Counted from the first letter of the stretch, positions 20,005 to 29,218 are shown. The stretch: DNA of 64,000 nt from an uncultured Candidatus Saccharibacteria bacterium (GCA_948945085.1 CARBGY010000002.1:1-64000), one strand, 5' to 3'. Numbers and translations are program-made. The notes: generated by a model not told the origin, from the letters alone.

Positions 20005-20019
20005 ATAGACTATATTATA
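20005..20019 (-). promoter_or_regulatory. Near-leaderless promoter of pepN operon
   Basis: TATAAT at 20019-20014, 9 nt before ATG. Confidence 0.55.
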
Positions 20020-20077
20020 ACACGATGATAAGTTAAGTGGTTCTAGGAGAAAATCTGCTGAAGTGATAATTTTATAG

Positions 20078-20083
20078 TATAAT
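20078..20083 (+). promoter_or_regulatory. -10 box of tRNA-Arg(TCG) and ABC-F gene
   Basis: TATAAT 9 nt before the tRNA 5' end. The tRNA and the ABC-F gene 23 bp after it probably share this start. Confidence 0.55.
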
Positions 20084-20092
20084 TATATGTAC

Positions 20093-20169
20093 GCACCGGT
20101 AGCTCAGTGGATTAGAGCATCTGTCTTCGGAACAGAGGGTCGTAGGTTCGAATCCTATCCGGTGTACCA
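20093..20169 (+). tRNA. tRNA-Arg (anticodon TCG)
   Basis: Full cloverleaf: acceptor GCACCGG/CCGGTGT (G1-U72 wobble), D-arm GCTC, anticodon stem TCTGT/ACAGA with loop CTTCGGA, T-arm GTAGG-TTCGAAT-CCTAT, encoded CCA. Anticodon TCG reads CGA. 77 nt. Confidence 0.95.
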
Positions 20170-20192
20170 CGGATTGAATTAAAGAATATTTG

Positions 20193-21851
20193 ATGAAAGC
20201 GACGAACTTAAATCTGGCATACGGTACAAAAGTTGTTTATGACAATTGCAACTTTAATCTTGAGAATGATGATAAAACTGGTATTGTTGGAGTAAACGGA
20301 GCCGGTAAGACAACTTTGTTTCGAATTATTTTAGGAAAGCAGGAGTTTGATGCCGGAGAGATTGTTTTGCCGAGTTTGAGGGTTGGGTATCTACCGCAAG
20401 AAATTACAATTCCAAAGGAACATGAAAATATTACCGTCTGGGAATACGTAGCGGCAGGAAGACCGGTGGATGATTTGCAGATTAAGTTGAATGCAGAGTA
20501 CGAAAAACTAGCTAAGTATCCGGAAAGTAAAGTTATTTTAGAACGGATTAATAAATTACAGGATTTGATAGATTCATATGATATAGAAAATTTTGATTAT
20601 GAACTTTTAAAGATTTTAGAAAAGACGAATCTGGCAGATTTGATGGATCAAAAAATGGCGGAGCTTTCGGGAGGTCAAAAGTCAAAAGTTGCGTTTGCGC
20701 GGGTTTTGTTTGAGAATGCTGGACTCTTACTGCTCGATGAACCAACTAATCATTTAGACGTTGAAACGAAACAATTTGTCGCGAATTTTTTGCGAAATTA
20801 TCATGGAACGGTGCTACTGATTTCGCACGATATTGAATTTTTGAATCAGATTACAAATAAGATTCTTTTCGTAAATAAATCGACACATAAAATGAAAGTT
20901 TATCGCGGAAATTATGACGATTTTAGGCGGCAATATGCAGAAGAAAAAGCTGCTGAGGATGCACGGATCACGGAACAGGAACGTGAGATTAAACGGCTGA
21001 GTGAGTTCGTGGCTAGGGCGAGAGCAGCCAAACGCTCAAATACGGCGTTAATTGGTATGGGACATCAACGTGAGAAAGTTTTGGCGAAAAAGTTAGCTGA
21101 GCTTGGAACGCGTGAGCAAGAATACGCACATGTCACGATGCAAATCACACCTACAAAGCAAAGCGGAAAAACACCACTCGAAGTACAAAATTTAACTTTT
21201 GGTTATAATGAAGGAAATGATTTGTATGATAGACTCTCTTTTAGTTTGACGCGTGGAGAACGCTTCTTAATTGTGGGTGAAAATGGGGTAGGAAAATCAA
21301 CTTTATTGAAACTAATTGTCGGGCAACTAAGTCCGCATGAAGGTTCAATAATTTTAAGTCAAAATACGACAATCGCATATTATGCGCAAGAATTAGAAAT
21401 TCTCGATGAGAAGCGGACAATTCTTGAAAATGTTAGCTCATATGATTTTACGGATACAGAGTTACGTGGAATGTTGTCGAACTTTTTGTTTTACGACGAT
21501 GACATTTATAAAAAGGTAGAAGTTTTATCGCCAGGAGAAAAGGCGCGTGTGGCGCTTTGTAAAATATTATTACAGCGCGCAAATTTGATTATTTTGGATG
21601 AGCCAACGAATCACTTTGATCCGGAAACGCAAAAGATTATTGGTCAAAACTTAAAAGATTACAGTGGGACGATTATTATGGTTAGCCATAATCCAGCATT
21701 TGTGGAGCAAATCGGAATTACTAGAATGCTTGTAGTGCCGTCTCGATCGGACCGAGATGAAAAGACTAAGCGTCCGGCGCTGGCAGTAATCAAAAATTAT
21801 TCGAGAGAACTTCTGGAATACTATTACTATTTAAACTCAGAGTTAATTTAA
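20193..21851 (+). CDS. ABC-F family ATP-binding protein
   Basis: 552 residues with two nucleotide-binding domains and no membrane segment. Domain 1: GVNGAGKTT, LSGGQKSK, LLLDEPTNHLD. Domain 2: GENGVGKST, LSPGEKARVA, LDEPTNHFD. The linker (RARAAKRSNTALIGMGHQ) is the P-site tRNA interaction motif region. ABC-F proteins act on ribosomes as translation factors or protect from ribosome-targeting antibiotics; which applies here is open. ATG 20193 is preferred over an adjoining TTG. Downstream of tRNA-Arg, likely cotranscribed. Confidence 0.92.
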   Translation: MKATNLNLAYGTKVVYDNCNFNLENDDKTGIVGVNGAGKTTLFRIILGKQEFDAGEIVLPSLRVGYLPQEITIPKEHENITVWEYVAAGRPVDDLQIKLNAEYEKLAKYPESKVILERINKLQDLIDSYDIENFDYELLKILEKTNLADLMDQKMAELSGGQKSKVAFARVLFENAGLLLLDEPTNHLDVETKQFVANFLRNYHGTVLLISHDIEFLNQITNKILFVNKSTHKMKVYRGNYDDFRRQYAEEKAAEDARITEQEREIKRLSEFVARARAAKRSNTALIGMGHQREKVLAKKLAELGTREQEYAHVTMQITPTKQSGKTPLEVQNLTFGYNEGNDLYDRLSFSLTRGERFLIVGENGVGKSTLLKLIVGQLSPHEGSIILSQNTTIAYYAQELEILDEKRTILENVSSYDFTDTELRGMLSNFLFYDDDIYKKVEVLSPGEKARVALCKILLQRANLIILDEPTNHFDPETQKIIGQNLKDYSGTIIMVSHNPAFVEQIGITRMLVVPSRSDRDEKTKRPALAVIKNYSRELLEYYYYLNSELI

Positions 21852-21867
21852 AGTTATAAGAAAAAGG

Positions 21868-21898
21868 TTGACTCTTACCTTACGTTATAGCTTATACT
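21868..21898 (+). promoter_or_regulatory. MerR-type promoter with 19-bp spacer
   Basis: TTGACT (21868-21873) and TATACT (21893-21898) are 19 bp apart, the long spacing that MerR-family activators untwist. The spacer CTTACCTTACGTTATAGCT is partly dyadic, like known MerR operators. It points to autoregulation by the adjacent gene. Confidence 0.75.
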
Positions 21899-21943
21899 AG
21901 ACTCATCAGTTCTTAACAAGAAGCTAAACTTAGTGGAATAAGT

Positions 21944-22951
21944 GTGCGGACCTTACAATATTACGATCAAATCAATTTACTGATGCCGAGCACTAAAACA
22001 GATGCGGGTTACCGTTTATATAGTGACACGGATATTAGAAAGCTACGGCAGATTCTTTTTTTGAAGACGTTAGGATTTCAATTGAAGGAGATTCAAGATT
22101 TAGTCAAAAATCAAGAATTAGACCGACGAAATTTTTATCATAATCAAAAAGAGCTTTTACTACAAAAACAAAAATATACCAATCGTGTAGTGGAAATTTT
22201 GGAATGCCTGGAAGGAGGCGCAACGCTTGATGATTGTGCGGATGAGATAGAAAAATTAGCAAGAATATCAGAAAGTACAAACAAGGCGAAACCGATGTTA
22301 TTGGTCCTGTTTTTACTAATAATTGGTGGTGGATTATTGGTTTTTTGTTTCGTTATGCAGCGAAGTCATGAAAGTATACCCATAACATCCAACACGACAC
22401 AGAACTTAGAACAGCTGGCTAAGGATAGTATTTATTTTAACGAAGACATTAGATTTAGTACTGATTGTTTAGCCATTGATGTACGCGAACTTGATGCGCG
22501 AGATGAGGAAAGAATTATATCGGATGCCGTAGTAAGAATAGAGGAGCTGTCATTGCCTGGAGAGCTAAAGGAAAAACTTATAATTCAAGCCTACTATGGA
22601 CTAAGCATTCTTAGCGACGGAAGCTATAGCAAGGAATACGATCAGTTGTTAAATTATGCTTTCAAAACGCACGACGATGAACGTTCAGTATATATAGGTT
22701 TTTCAAAAGATCGAGAACCTATTCGTGAAATTTATGCACCGAATGGTGAACTATCAACAGTAAGCGGACAAAAAGTTTTGTTAGCTCGAGTTAAACAGCC
22801 AAAATATATTGATGGAAGTTACAGCGACGAGGAGATTACAGAACGCTATTATGCCGATTTCATATTGAATGGTTATAATTATACGATCGAAACACAGGGT
22901 TTAAATGAACAAGAGTTACTTGACCTATTAAAGTCGATACTAGAATCATAA
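21944..22951 (+). CDS. Membrane-anchored MerR-like regulator, damaged N-terminus
   Basis: From GTG 21944 the frame gives 335 residues: RTLQYYDQINLL and YRLYSDTDIRKLRQILFLKT are the second part of a MerR DNA-binding domain, followed by a coiled coil, one transmembrane helix (MLLVLFLLIIGGGLLVFCFV, about 110-130) and a ~200-residue outer domain of unknown family. Codons before GTG still read QEAKLSGIS, matching MerR helix 1, but an in-frame TAA (21914-21916) stops them, and the position 6 nt after TATACT, where leaderless genes here have ATG, is ATC. So either the regulator lost its start and helix 1, or translation begins at GTG (weak GTGGA upstream) with a truncated HTH. Possibly a recent pseudogene. 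Confidence 0.6.
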   Translation: MRTLQYYDQINLLMPSTKTDAGYRLYSDTDIRKLRQILFLKTLGFQLKEIQDLVKNQELDRRNFYHNQKELLLQKQKYTNRVVEILECLEGGATLDDCADEIEKLARISESTNKAKPMLLVLFLLIIGGGLLVFCFVMQRSHESIPITSNTTQNLEQLAKDSIYFNEDIRFSTDCLAIDVRELDARDEERIISDAVVRIEELSLPGELKEKLIIQAYYGLSILSDGSYSKEYDQLLNYAFKTHDDERSVYIGFSKDREPIREIYAPNGELSTVSGQKVLLARVKQPKYIDGSYSDEEITERYYADFILNGYNYTIETQGLNEQELLDLLKSILES

Positions 22952-22954
22952 TCT

Positions 22955-23107
22955 TAATAAGAAGTGGCAGATCTTTTGGTGGTGAGCAAGTTGATTACGC
23001 AGGAACTTGGGATTTGCCAATTAGGAACGGTCGTTATTTTATTTATAAGTTAATTCGAAAAGTGAACCGTCTGCGGCGCAAAATTTTCCATTTATTTCGC
23101 GCCGCTT
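22955..23107 (+). other. Coding-like remnant without start codon
   Basis: The plus strand is open and protein-like (RSFGGEQVDYAGTWDLPIRN, then IYKLIRKVNRLRRKIFHLF) up to a TAG at 23106-23108, but has no start codon and runs back into the MerR-like gene in another frame. It may be the tail of a decayed gene or chance. Confidence 0.2.
23073..23105 (-). terminator. GC-rich hairpin after the exporter operon
   Basis: GCGGCGC (23073-23079) pairs with GCGCCGC (23099-23105). It lies just past the stop of the 495-residue gene; no T run follows on the minus strand, so termination is only probable. Confidence 0.5.
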
Positions 23108-23120
23108 AGAGATTATGAGA

Positions 23121-24608
23121 TTATTTACGACCTTCAACCATCATGATAAATTTTGTAGTTCCCTGCACGTCGTCGGCAAGGCCAGCATAGTTATTATAAT
23201 CATCGGCAAGCTTAGTGAGCTGATTAAGTCGAGTAGTCGTAACGCGTACTTTACCATTAACAAAGTTAGCAAGTGGTTGAATACCTTCGCGATCAAATTG
23301 TGCCATACCAGCGCTTAAATCGTTGGCACCTTTGGCAAGTTGATTAATGCCACCAATCATCATATCGAGCGCACCACTTAAAGCTGGGCCGACTTCGGAT
23401 TGAACGGCGCTAGAAATTTGCAGCGCAACTTCACGCGCAGTTGTGGCTGCAGTTTGCTGCGCTGTAGTACGGGCGAGTGTCATAGAATTTTCTATCATAG
23501 CTGATTCAGTCGCTTCGACAAGCTGAGTGAGAATGCTGTTTACATTTGCTTCTGGACAAACCATTCCAGCCTGAGCTTGACACATGGCAGCGGCCTGGAG
23601 TTTAAGAGCATTCATGAGAATTTCGTTGCCTTCAACTTGTTGCTTTACTCCAGCAGAAATTGTAGCACGTTGTGCTTCGACTTGCTGAGCAGCGGCGGAT
23701 GCGGCGGCATTGGCAATTCTGGAAATAGTTTCCTCGCCGAGCATCATTTCTGGAACAGTGACCTGTTGTTTTGCAGCTAGTACCGCTGCGCGAAGTTCGT
23801 CGATACCTAGCTTTAAGTTTTGTGTTCCTTTAACAAGCTTGTTACTACTTTGAGATAATAGACCAACTTTTGCATATAAATCGTCTAGTTCACTAAAAGT
23901 ACTTAAATCAGCACTATCAAGAATCTTTGGAGTAATAATAGTGTAGATTTCACCAAGTTCAAACTTTTCTGTTTCAAAACTAATAACAACTTCGTCACTA
24001 TTTTTTAGTTCATCAAGACCAAGACTTTCATAAAGTCCAGGTGCAGCTACAGCAGCAATTGCAATTGTGCGTCCGTTACTAGTAGCTTTACCATTCGTAA
24101 CGTGAACATTGCTAACTTTACTTTCATCAAGTGTAGTGGCAACAGCAGCAACGAATGGAGTATATAAATTACCAACTTTGGATAGGTTTTTGTAGTACAG
24201 GCGGATTTCAACCTTGCCAGACTTGCCAATAATATCATCAAGTGTCTTCTCAACCCCATCGAGTCTATAGCTAATATTTAACTCAATAGGAAGTTTTTGA
24301 TCGGTTGTACCACTGTAATAAATATCTTTACCAGCAGCATTCCATTTCACACTATTATTCTCGATGGTAAAAGTTTCAAAGCCATTCAAGTTTTCGATAT
24401 CCTTTAGAAAACTATGATCGATAAGTTCTTGTTTTTTATCATCATTGATAAGATGTTCGGTTACCGAGATATTTTGTACTTCACCGGTACTTTGTAGCTT
24501 AACATAGACTGTTTCGTCTTGCGAGTAAGCGTAACTTGCATAACTCGGTACCGTGGCGACAACGCCCGCAGTAAATAGAGCAAAGAGATTTCGATTAAAT
24601 TTTTTCAT
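23121..24608 (-). CDS. Secreted protein partnered with MMPL exporter
   Basis: 495 residues. The N-terminus is a signal peptide (MKKFNRNLFALFTAGVVATV...ASYA). The body has a beta-rich N-terminal part, then long Ala/Gln-rich helices (about residues 260-470) with heptad-like ANDLSAGMAQF repeats recalling YhgE/Pip-type proteins. No C-terminal membrane anchor is seen. It begins 12 bp after the MMPL gene and is almost certainly its periplasm-side partner. The molecular role is not established. Confidence 0.65.
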   Translation of the reverse strand: MKKFNRNLFALFTAGVVATVPSYASYAYSQDETVYVKLQSTGEVQNISVTEHLINDDKKQELIDHSFLKDIENLNGFETFTIENNSVKWNAAGKDIYYSGTTDQKLPIELNISYRLDGVEKTLDDIIGKSGKVEIRLYYKNLSKVGNLYTPFVAAVATTLDESKVSNVHVTNGKATSNGRTIAIAAVAAPGLYESLGLDELKNSDEVVISFETEKFELGEIYTIITPKILDSADLSTFSELDDLYAKVGLLSQSSNKLVKGTQNLKLGIDELRAAVLAAKQQVTVPEMMLGEETISRIANAAASAAAQQVEAQRATISAGVKQQVEGNEILMNALKLQAAAMCQAQAGMVCPEANVNSILTQLVEATESAMIENSMTLARTTAQQTAATTAREVALQISSAVQSEVGPALSGALDMMIGGINQLAKGANDLSAGMAQFDREGIQPLANFVNGKVRVTTTRLNQLTKLADDYNNYAGLADDVQGTTKFIMMVEGRK

Positions 24609-24620
24609 AATATTCCTTTC

Positions 24621-26699
24621 TTAGTCTACCGTTTTTGGTAGTTTATTAAAACCTAAAGTTGTTTTACGAATAATGGAGTCGAAGACGATAAGCAAAGTTG
24701 GAACAACAGTAACAACAACCACCATGCTAATGATTGCACCACGAGCGATAAGCGTACAAATTGAGCCGATCATATCAATTTGTGAGAAAACTCCAACACC
24801 AATCGTTGCACCGAAGAAGCACATAGCACTAACAAAGATTGATTGAATAGAACTTGCGAGAGCGGTACTAACAGCGCGTTTTTTATCAACTCCATTTTGA
24901 CGTTCTTCAAGATATTTTGTAGTAAGAAGAATAGCGTAGTCAATAGTGGCGCCAAGCTGGATGGTACCAATCACGATCGAGGCAATAAACGGAATTTCCG
25001 TACCTGTGAGGAAGGCGCAGCCTTGATTCAGGAAGATAGCAAATTCGATTGCAGCCATGAGAAGAACAGGAAGCGAAATAGACCGTAACACTAGAGCCAT
25101 AATGATAAAGATGACAGCTATAGAAACGAGATTAACGTTCTTAAAGTCACGATCGGATATCTCAACGAGGTCCTTCATAAGCGGCCCCTCGCCAGCTACG
25201 ATGGTTTTGGCGTTGTAACGATCGACAATTTCGTTAATTTTAGCAATTTGCTCGTTAAGCTCATTAGTTGCAATGCCGTAGTTAGATAAGACAAGGACCG
25301 CTGAATGGTTCTCGGTTTCAAAAAGCGACTTCAAATTATCGCTGAGTAGATCCGGGGAAAGTCCATAATCAGTCAACATACTGCTACTTAACGCGGCATC
25401 AATACCATCAACGGAATTAATTTCATTAGTCATGGCAGAAATTTCGGCATTACTCATTTCACGTGGGGTCAGAATCATCATTTGTGACTCAAGTCCATAA
25501 TCCTCACGTAGTGCTCGCATCGCTTTGGTATAACCATAGCTGTCAGGAATTGATGAGTCGAGTTTATAGTATACTTCAACTTGTGACTGTATGTAGTAGG
25601 CTGGAATAATTAATACCGCAAACACAGCAAGGATCGCTTTGTAATGTTTAATGATAAAATCTTTAACTTGTGTAAACTTAGGGAGTAGCTCTTTATGTTT
25701 AGTTTTTTCAATAGCCCGATCACAGATTAGCAGTAATGCTGGGAAAGTTGTAACTGCGCAAATAACTCCCAGTACTACACCTTTTGCCATAACGATACCG
25801 ATATCAGTGCCCAAAGTTAAACTCATTGTACACAGCGCTAGAAAGCCAGCAAAAGTAGTTAAAGCACTACCAACTACCGATGAAGCAGTGGCTACGATCG
25901 CAGAGCTCATTGCGACAAGTTTGTCCTTTTCTTGTTTTTTGGCTGCTTCATATTTATGGTAAAGGAAGATAGAAAAGTCCATCGTTACCCCGAGCTGTAA
26001 GACGGCACTAATTGCTTTAGTGACATAAGATATTTCGCCAAGAAAAATGTTGGTACCCATATTAAATAGGAGCGCAATACCAATACTACCAATCATTAAA
26101 AACGGAACGACAAAAGAATCTAGACAAAGAATTAAGACTAGAAGTGAAAGCCCTACGGCAATCAAAACGTAAATTATTGTCTCTTCATTAAATAGTAGTT
26201 TCGTGTCGAGGACCATAGCACTCATACCACCGATTAAACATTGCTCGCCAGCAAGTTGACGAATCTCCTCAATTGCATTCAAGGTCGCTTCGTCGCTTGT
26301 CCCCTCTCGAAAAGTAATCAGCATGAGCTGAGTATCGTCATGCGCAACTTTCTCCCGAATGGCGCTCGGTAGGAAGTCAGTTGGAATGGTCGTGCCAGTT
26401 AAATCGGCTAGACTAATTACCTGATTAACCGTATCGACGTCGCGAATCCTCTCCTCAAGTTCTAGAAGTTGTTTCGTAGGCATTTTTTCGACTATGGCTA
26501 CTGAAAAGGCGCCCATGCCAAATTCGTTAGTAAGAATTTCTTGTCCCTCAAGAGTTTCGATGTCTGATGGTAAATAAACGAGTAAATCGTAGTTTACTTT
26601 AGTTGCGAGGTACCCAAAAAGGGCTGGAACTAAAAGAAGTCCCGAGACGATCGCAACAAGCCACCGATGCTTGCAGATGAAATCACTAATTCGTTTCAT
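24621..26699 (-). CDS. MMPL/RND family transporter
   Basis: 692 residues with the RND layout: one TM helix, an outer loop of ~150 residues, five to six TM helices (SFVVPFLMIGSIGIALLF...), a second helix-loop block and final TM helices, about 12 in all. QLGVTMDFSIFLYHKYE and QLGATIDYAILLTTKYLEE are the paired TM4/TM10 motifs with Asp for proton coupling. It exports lipids, drugs or peptides; the substrate is unknown. Controlled by the divergent TetR gene through two shared operators. SD AAGGAG precedes the ATG. Confidence 0.88.
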   Translation of the reverse strand: MKRISDFICKHRWLVAIVSGLLLVPALFGYLATKVNYDLLVYLPSDIETLEGQEILTNEFGMGAFSVAIVEKMPTKQLLELEERIRDVDTVNQVISLADLTGTTIPTDFLPSAIREKVAHDDTQLMLITFREGTSDEATLNAIEEIRQLAGEQCLIGGMSAMVLDTKLLFNEETIIYVLIAVGLSLLVLILCLDSFVVPFLMIGSIGIALLFNMGTNIFLGEISYVTKAISAVLQLGVTMDFSIFLYHKYEAAKKQEKDKLVAMSSAIVATASSVVGSALTTFAGFLALCTMSLTLGTDIGIVMAKGVVLGVICAVTTFPALLLICDRAIEKTKHKELLPKFTQVKDFIIKHYKAILAVFAVLIIPAYYIQSQVEVYYKLDSSIPDSYGYTKAMRALREDYGLESQMMILTPREMSNAEISAMTNEINSVDGIDAALSSSMLTDYGLSPDLLSDNLKSLFETENHSAVLVLSNYGIATNELNEQIAKINEIVDRYNAKTIVAGEGPLMKDLVEISDRDFKNVNLVSIAVIFIIMALVLRSISLPVLLMAAIEFAIFLNQGCAFLTGTEIPFIASIVIGTIQLGATIDYAILLTTKYLEERQNGVDKKRAVSTALASSIQSIFVSAMCFFGATIGVGVFSQIDMIGSICTLIARGAIISMVVVVTVVPTLLIVFDSIIRKTTLGFNKLPKTVD

Positions 26700-26755
26700 T
26701 TATACTCCTTAATTTTAATATTTTATATAACTTTACTCTTAGATTAGAGTAATTT

Positions 26756-26772
26756 TATGACTAATGGTCATT
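26756..26772. promoter_or_regulatory. TetR operator copy 1
   Basis: TATGACTAATGGTCATT, a 17-bp dyad nearly identical to copy 2 (26821-26837). It overlaps the expected start region of the MMPL transcript. Confidence 0.65.
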
Positions 26773-26784
26773 TTATATTTATTG

Positions 26785-26813
26785 ATTCTATTCCTATTAT
26801 TTTGTTTTGTCAA
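26785..26813 (-). promoter_or_regulatory. Promoter of the MMPL operon
   Basis: TTGACA (26813-26808), 17-nt spacer, TAGAAT (26790-26785). Leader of about 80 nt to the ATG. Confidence 0.65.
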
Positions 26814-26820
26814 TATGTAA

Positions 26821-26837
26821 AATGACTTATAGTCATT
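26821..26837. promoter_or_regulatory. TetR operator copy 2
   Basis: AATGACTTATAGTCATT, a perfect dyad (AATGACT/AGTCATT). It lies between the two divergent promoters; centre-to-centre distance to copy 1 is 65 bp. Confidence 0.65.
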
Positions 26838-26856
26838 TTATTGTCACAAAAGCAAC

Positions 26857-26891
26857 TTGACATTGCTTTCTTCTATAGTTATTATGGTCTT
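26857..26891 (+). promoter_or_regulatory. Leaderless promoter of the TetR gene
   Basis: TTGACA (26857-26862), 17-nt spacer, TATTAT (26880-26885), then 6 nt to ATG 26892. Both boxes are clear, which supports leaderless initiation. Confidence 0.75.
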
Positions 26892-27530
26892 ATGTCAAGT
26901 TTTCAAAAAACACAACAACAGCTCGCAAAAGAGGCTCAGAAATACAATAATTTACTGAATGCCGGGTATCAGCTTTTTATAGAACAGGGTGTTGATGCGG
27001 TTTCAATTCAGGAAATTGCTGAACGAGCGGGTGTCGCAAAAGGAACTTTTTATCTTTATTTTAAAGACAAGGACGATCTACGTGAACAAATTATTACGCA
27101 AAAATCCAACCAGCTATTTCAGCGTGCGTTAAGCGCTCTACATCAAACAAATATTAATAAGTTTGAAGACCAAGTTGTGTTTGTGATTGATTATGTGGTG
27201 GACGTCTTAGCACATAATCGCGAAGCGCTGAAATTAATTGATAAAAATCTGTCGCTCGGGATTTTTAATCACAAAATGAATGAATTTCTATCAAGTAGTG
27301 ATGCAGATATAATTCGGGCACTATCAATTGCAGCGGAGCGTTGCGGAATAGCCTTAAAAAATCCAAGAATTCTGCTTTATATGATTATTGAGTTGGCAAG
27401 TTCAACATGTTTTTCTTGTATCTTATATTCGGAGCCACTAGAGTTGGCGGTTTTTAAGCCGTATTTATTTAGCGCAATACGACAATTAATTCGTTCGCAA
27501 ATTGTTAGTCGCATTAATTTAGATACATAA
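26892..27530 (+). CDS. TetR family transcriptional regulator
   Basis: 212 residues from ATG 26892. The N-terminal HTH reads LLNAGYQLFIEQGVDAVSIQ then EIAERAGVAKGTFYLYFKDK, a textbook TetR pattern. The C-terminal ligand domain is helical and not assignable. Divergent from the MMPL exporter operon with two matching operators between, so it very likely represses that exporter and itself. The earlier in-frame TTG (26841) is upstream of the promoter and cannot be the start. Its 3' end overlaps the convergent GH25 gene by 17 bp. Confidence 0.9.
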   Translation: MSSFQKTQQQLAKEAQKYNNLLNAGYQLFIEQGVDAVSIQEIAERAGVAKGTFYLYFKDKDDLREQIITQKSNQLFQRALSALHQTNINKFEDQVVFVIDYVVDVLAHNREALKLIDKNLSLGIFNHKMNEFLSSSDADIIRALSIAAERCGIALKNPRILLYMIIELASSTCFSCILYSEPLELAVFKPYLFSAIRQLIRSQIVSRINLDT

Positions 27531-28890
27531 TGTCCAAGTCAACGGCGCCATAAATTCCGGGTACTTCCCCACTGTCGCTCATTTGCCAAATCCAATAATC
27601 GCCTTCATAGGTAACTCGATCGTAATATTGCGCGAGCCAAATATCATAGCGGTCCGGCAACCAGAGATTGGGCTGCCAAATTTTTTCGAGATAATTTTTA
27701 CTACTATAGAGATTTCCTCTATATCCATGCTCGTCAAGCCGATCTAGAAAAGTCTCAGCGACTTTTCTAATTGTACGAAAACTCATCCCAGCAGAATTAA
27801 AATCGCCCCAGTTTTCCCAGTCAAAAGCAACACCAAGTTCGACGGTATAATTTTGTAGCTTTGCCGCAATCCAGTTAGCTTGCTCAATAGCTTGTTCAAT
27901 GCTGTTAGCGTATGAATAAAAATACACACCAACTGGTAGACCAATACCTTCGGCAGCACGAATATTTTGTTCAAAATATGGGTCCAAGATAAGTTCACCA
28001 TTAAAACCAACCTGATAACCAATACGAATAAATGCGAACTCAACACCAGCAGATTTAACTTTTGACCATTCAATGTCACCTTGCCACTGTGATACATCGA
28101 TGCCGATTTTAGTATGATCGGATTTATGCAGTTTAATAACGTCGGAGAGTTTAAGTGGCTCAGAAGTATCCGGAGTGTAAGTTTCTCCATTATTATCTGT
28201 AGGAGGGACAACAACATTTAGTGTAAAAGGATGCGTGGCAACATTACCACTTGCATCAGTAACGATATATTCTAAACTATACGCTCCGGGAGTACTAAGA
28301 TCGTAGTCACCGAAAATTTCACGATTTGGGGTATCATCTAGGTCGTCACCACTTAACATTAAATCTGTTAAGTCGCCAGTATAATCGCGGTATACTGTAT
28401 ACGTGTTGAGGCCGTAGATTGTTGGCTCAACAAGATCGGCTACATTGATGGTAAAACTAATTTTATGACGACGATTTTTGGAGTTAATGTATTCAAAAGT
28501 CACTTCGGTTTCGCCAAGAGTATCGGTATTTACTGTATGATCATTCACCAGGCTACCATTTAAGCTTTCTAGAAAGTCAGAAACCTTAGCTTCACTCCCG
28601 AATTTAATCCTGAGATCAGACTTTAAGTGTACCGACTCAGCATCGAGACGACGATTTGCCTGCTCATCAAAGTATAGCCAAGCCAGTACACTAATACCGA
28701 TAATTATAATAAGGCTGATGACGACTAATACGATATTGCGAAGAAGATGAGGCGGAGTGGATGATGGAGCTTTGGAGGCGGTATGACTTGAGAGAGATTG
28801 TGGTGCAGGCGGGTTTTGATCTACTGGTGACGTAGGAGAAGACGAGTTTGGAGTAACACGACCAGCAGAAGATGTAGAATAATTATCCAT
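27514..28890 (-). CDS. Membrane-anchored GH25 muramidase
   Basis: 458 residues. Ser/Pro-rich N-terminus (about 50), one transmembrane helix (IVLVVISLIIIIGISVLAWL), Ig-like beta domains (about 90-230; one reads DASGNVATHPFTLNVV) and a C-terminal GH25 lysozyme domain: KIGIDVSQWQGDIEW with the first Asp, VAFDWENWG with the catalytic D-x-E, and IWQMSDSGEVPG. It would cleave N-acetylmuramyl links of peptidoglycan at the surface, its own or that of a host bacterium. TATAAT ends 6 nt before ATG. Confidence 0.9.
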   Translation of the reverse strand: MDNYSTSSAGRVTPNSSSPTSPVDQNPPAPQSLSSHTASKAPSSTPPHLLRNIVLVVISLIIIIGISVLAWLYFDEQANRRLDAESVHLKSDLRIKFGSEAKVSDFLESLNGSLVNDHTVNTDTLGETEVTFEYINSKNRRHKISFTINVADLVEPTIYGLNTYTVYRDYTGDLTDLMLSGDDLDDTPNREIFGDYDLSTPGAYSLEYIVTDASGNVATHPFTLNVVVPPTDNNGETYTPDTSEPLKLSDVIKLHKSDHTKIGIDVSQWQGDIEWSKVKSAGVEFAFIRIGYQVGFNGELILDPYFEQNIRAAEGIGLPVGVYFYSYANSIEQAIEQANWIAAKLQNYTVELGVAFDWENWGDFNSAGMSFRTIRKVAETFLDRLDEHGYRGNLYSSKNYLEKIWQPNLWLPDRYDIWLAQYYDRVTYEGDYWIWQMSDSGEVPGIYGAVDLDIMYLN

Positions 28891-28902
28891 AAAATCATTA
28901 TA
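28891..28902 (-). promoter_or_regulatory. Leaderless promoter of GH25 gene
   Basis: TATAAT at 28902-28897, 6 nt before ATG. Confidence 0.6.
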
Positions 28903-28999
28903 ACATTTTTAGCGCCAATGGACGATGCAACATGGGCTGGAATCCTAAAGAAGGATCTCGCCGTAAATTATAAGAGGGTGTGCTATAATAGCAGGGTGC

Positions 29000-29075
29000 G
29001 CACCCGTAGCTCAGTGGATAGAGCACTGGCTTCCGGAGCCAGGTGTCGTAGGTTCAAATCCTATCGGGTGTACCA
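29000..29075 (+). tRNA. tRNA-Arg (anticodon CCG)
   Basis: Acceptor GCACCCG/CGGGTGT with G1-U72 as in the other tRNA-Arg; anticodon stem CTGGC/GCCAG with loop TTCCGGA, reading CGG; T-arm GTAGG/CCTAT; encoded CCA. TATAAT at 28984-28989 lies 10 nt upstream. Confidence 0.95.
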
Positions 29076-29141
29076 CGACTAGGTATTTGTTAAGCAAAAG
29101 TCTTCCCTTTTAAGGAAGTTAGTGGTATAATGTTGATGTAC

Positions 29142-29218
29142 GGGTTGGTAGCTCAGCCGGTTAGAGCACCTGCCTCTTAAGCAGGGTGTCGAGGGTTCGA
29201 GTCCCTCCCAACTCACCA
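29142..29218 (+). tRNA. tRNA-Lys (anticodon CTT)
   Basis: Acceptor GGGTTGG/CCAACTC, anticodon stem CCTGC/GCAGG with loop CTCTTAA, reading AAG; T-arm GAGGG/CCCTC; encoded CCA. It has its own TATAAT at 29126-29131. Confidence 0.95.
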
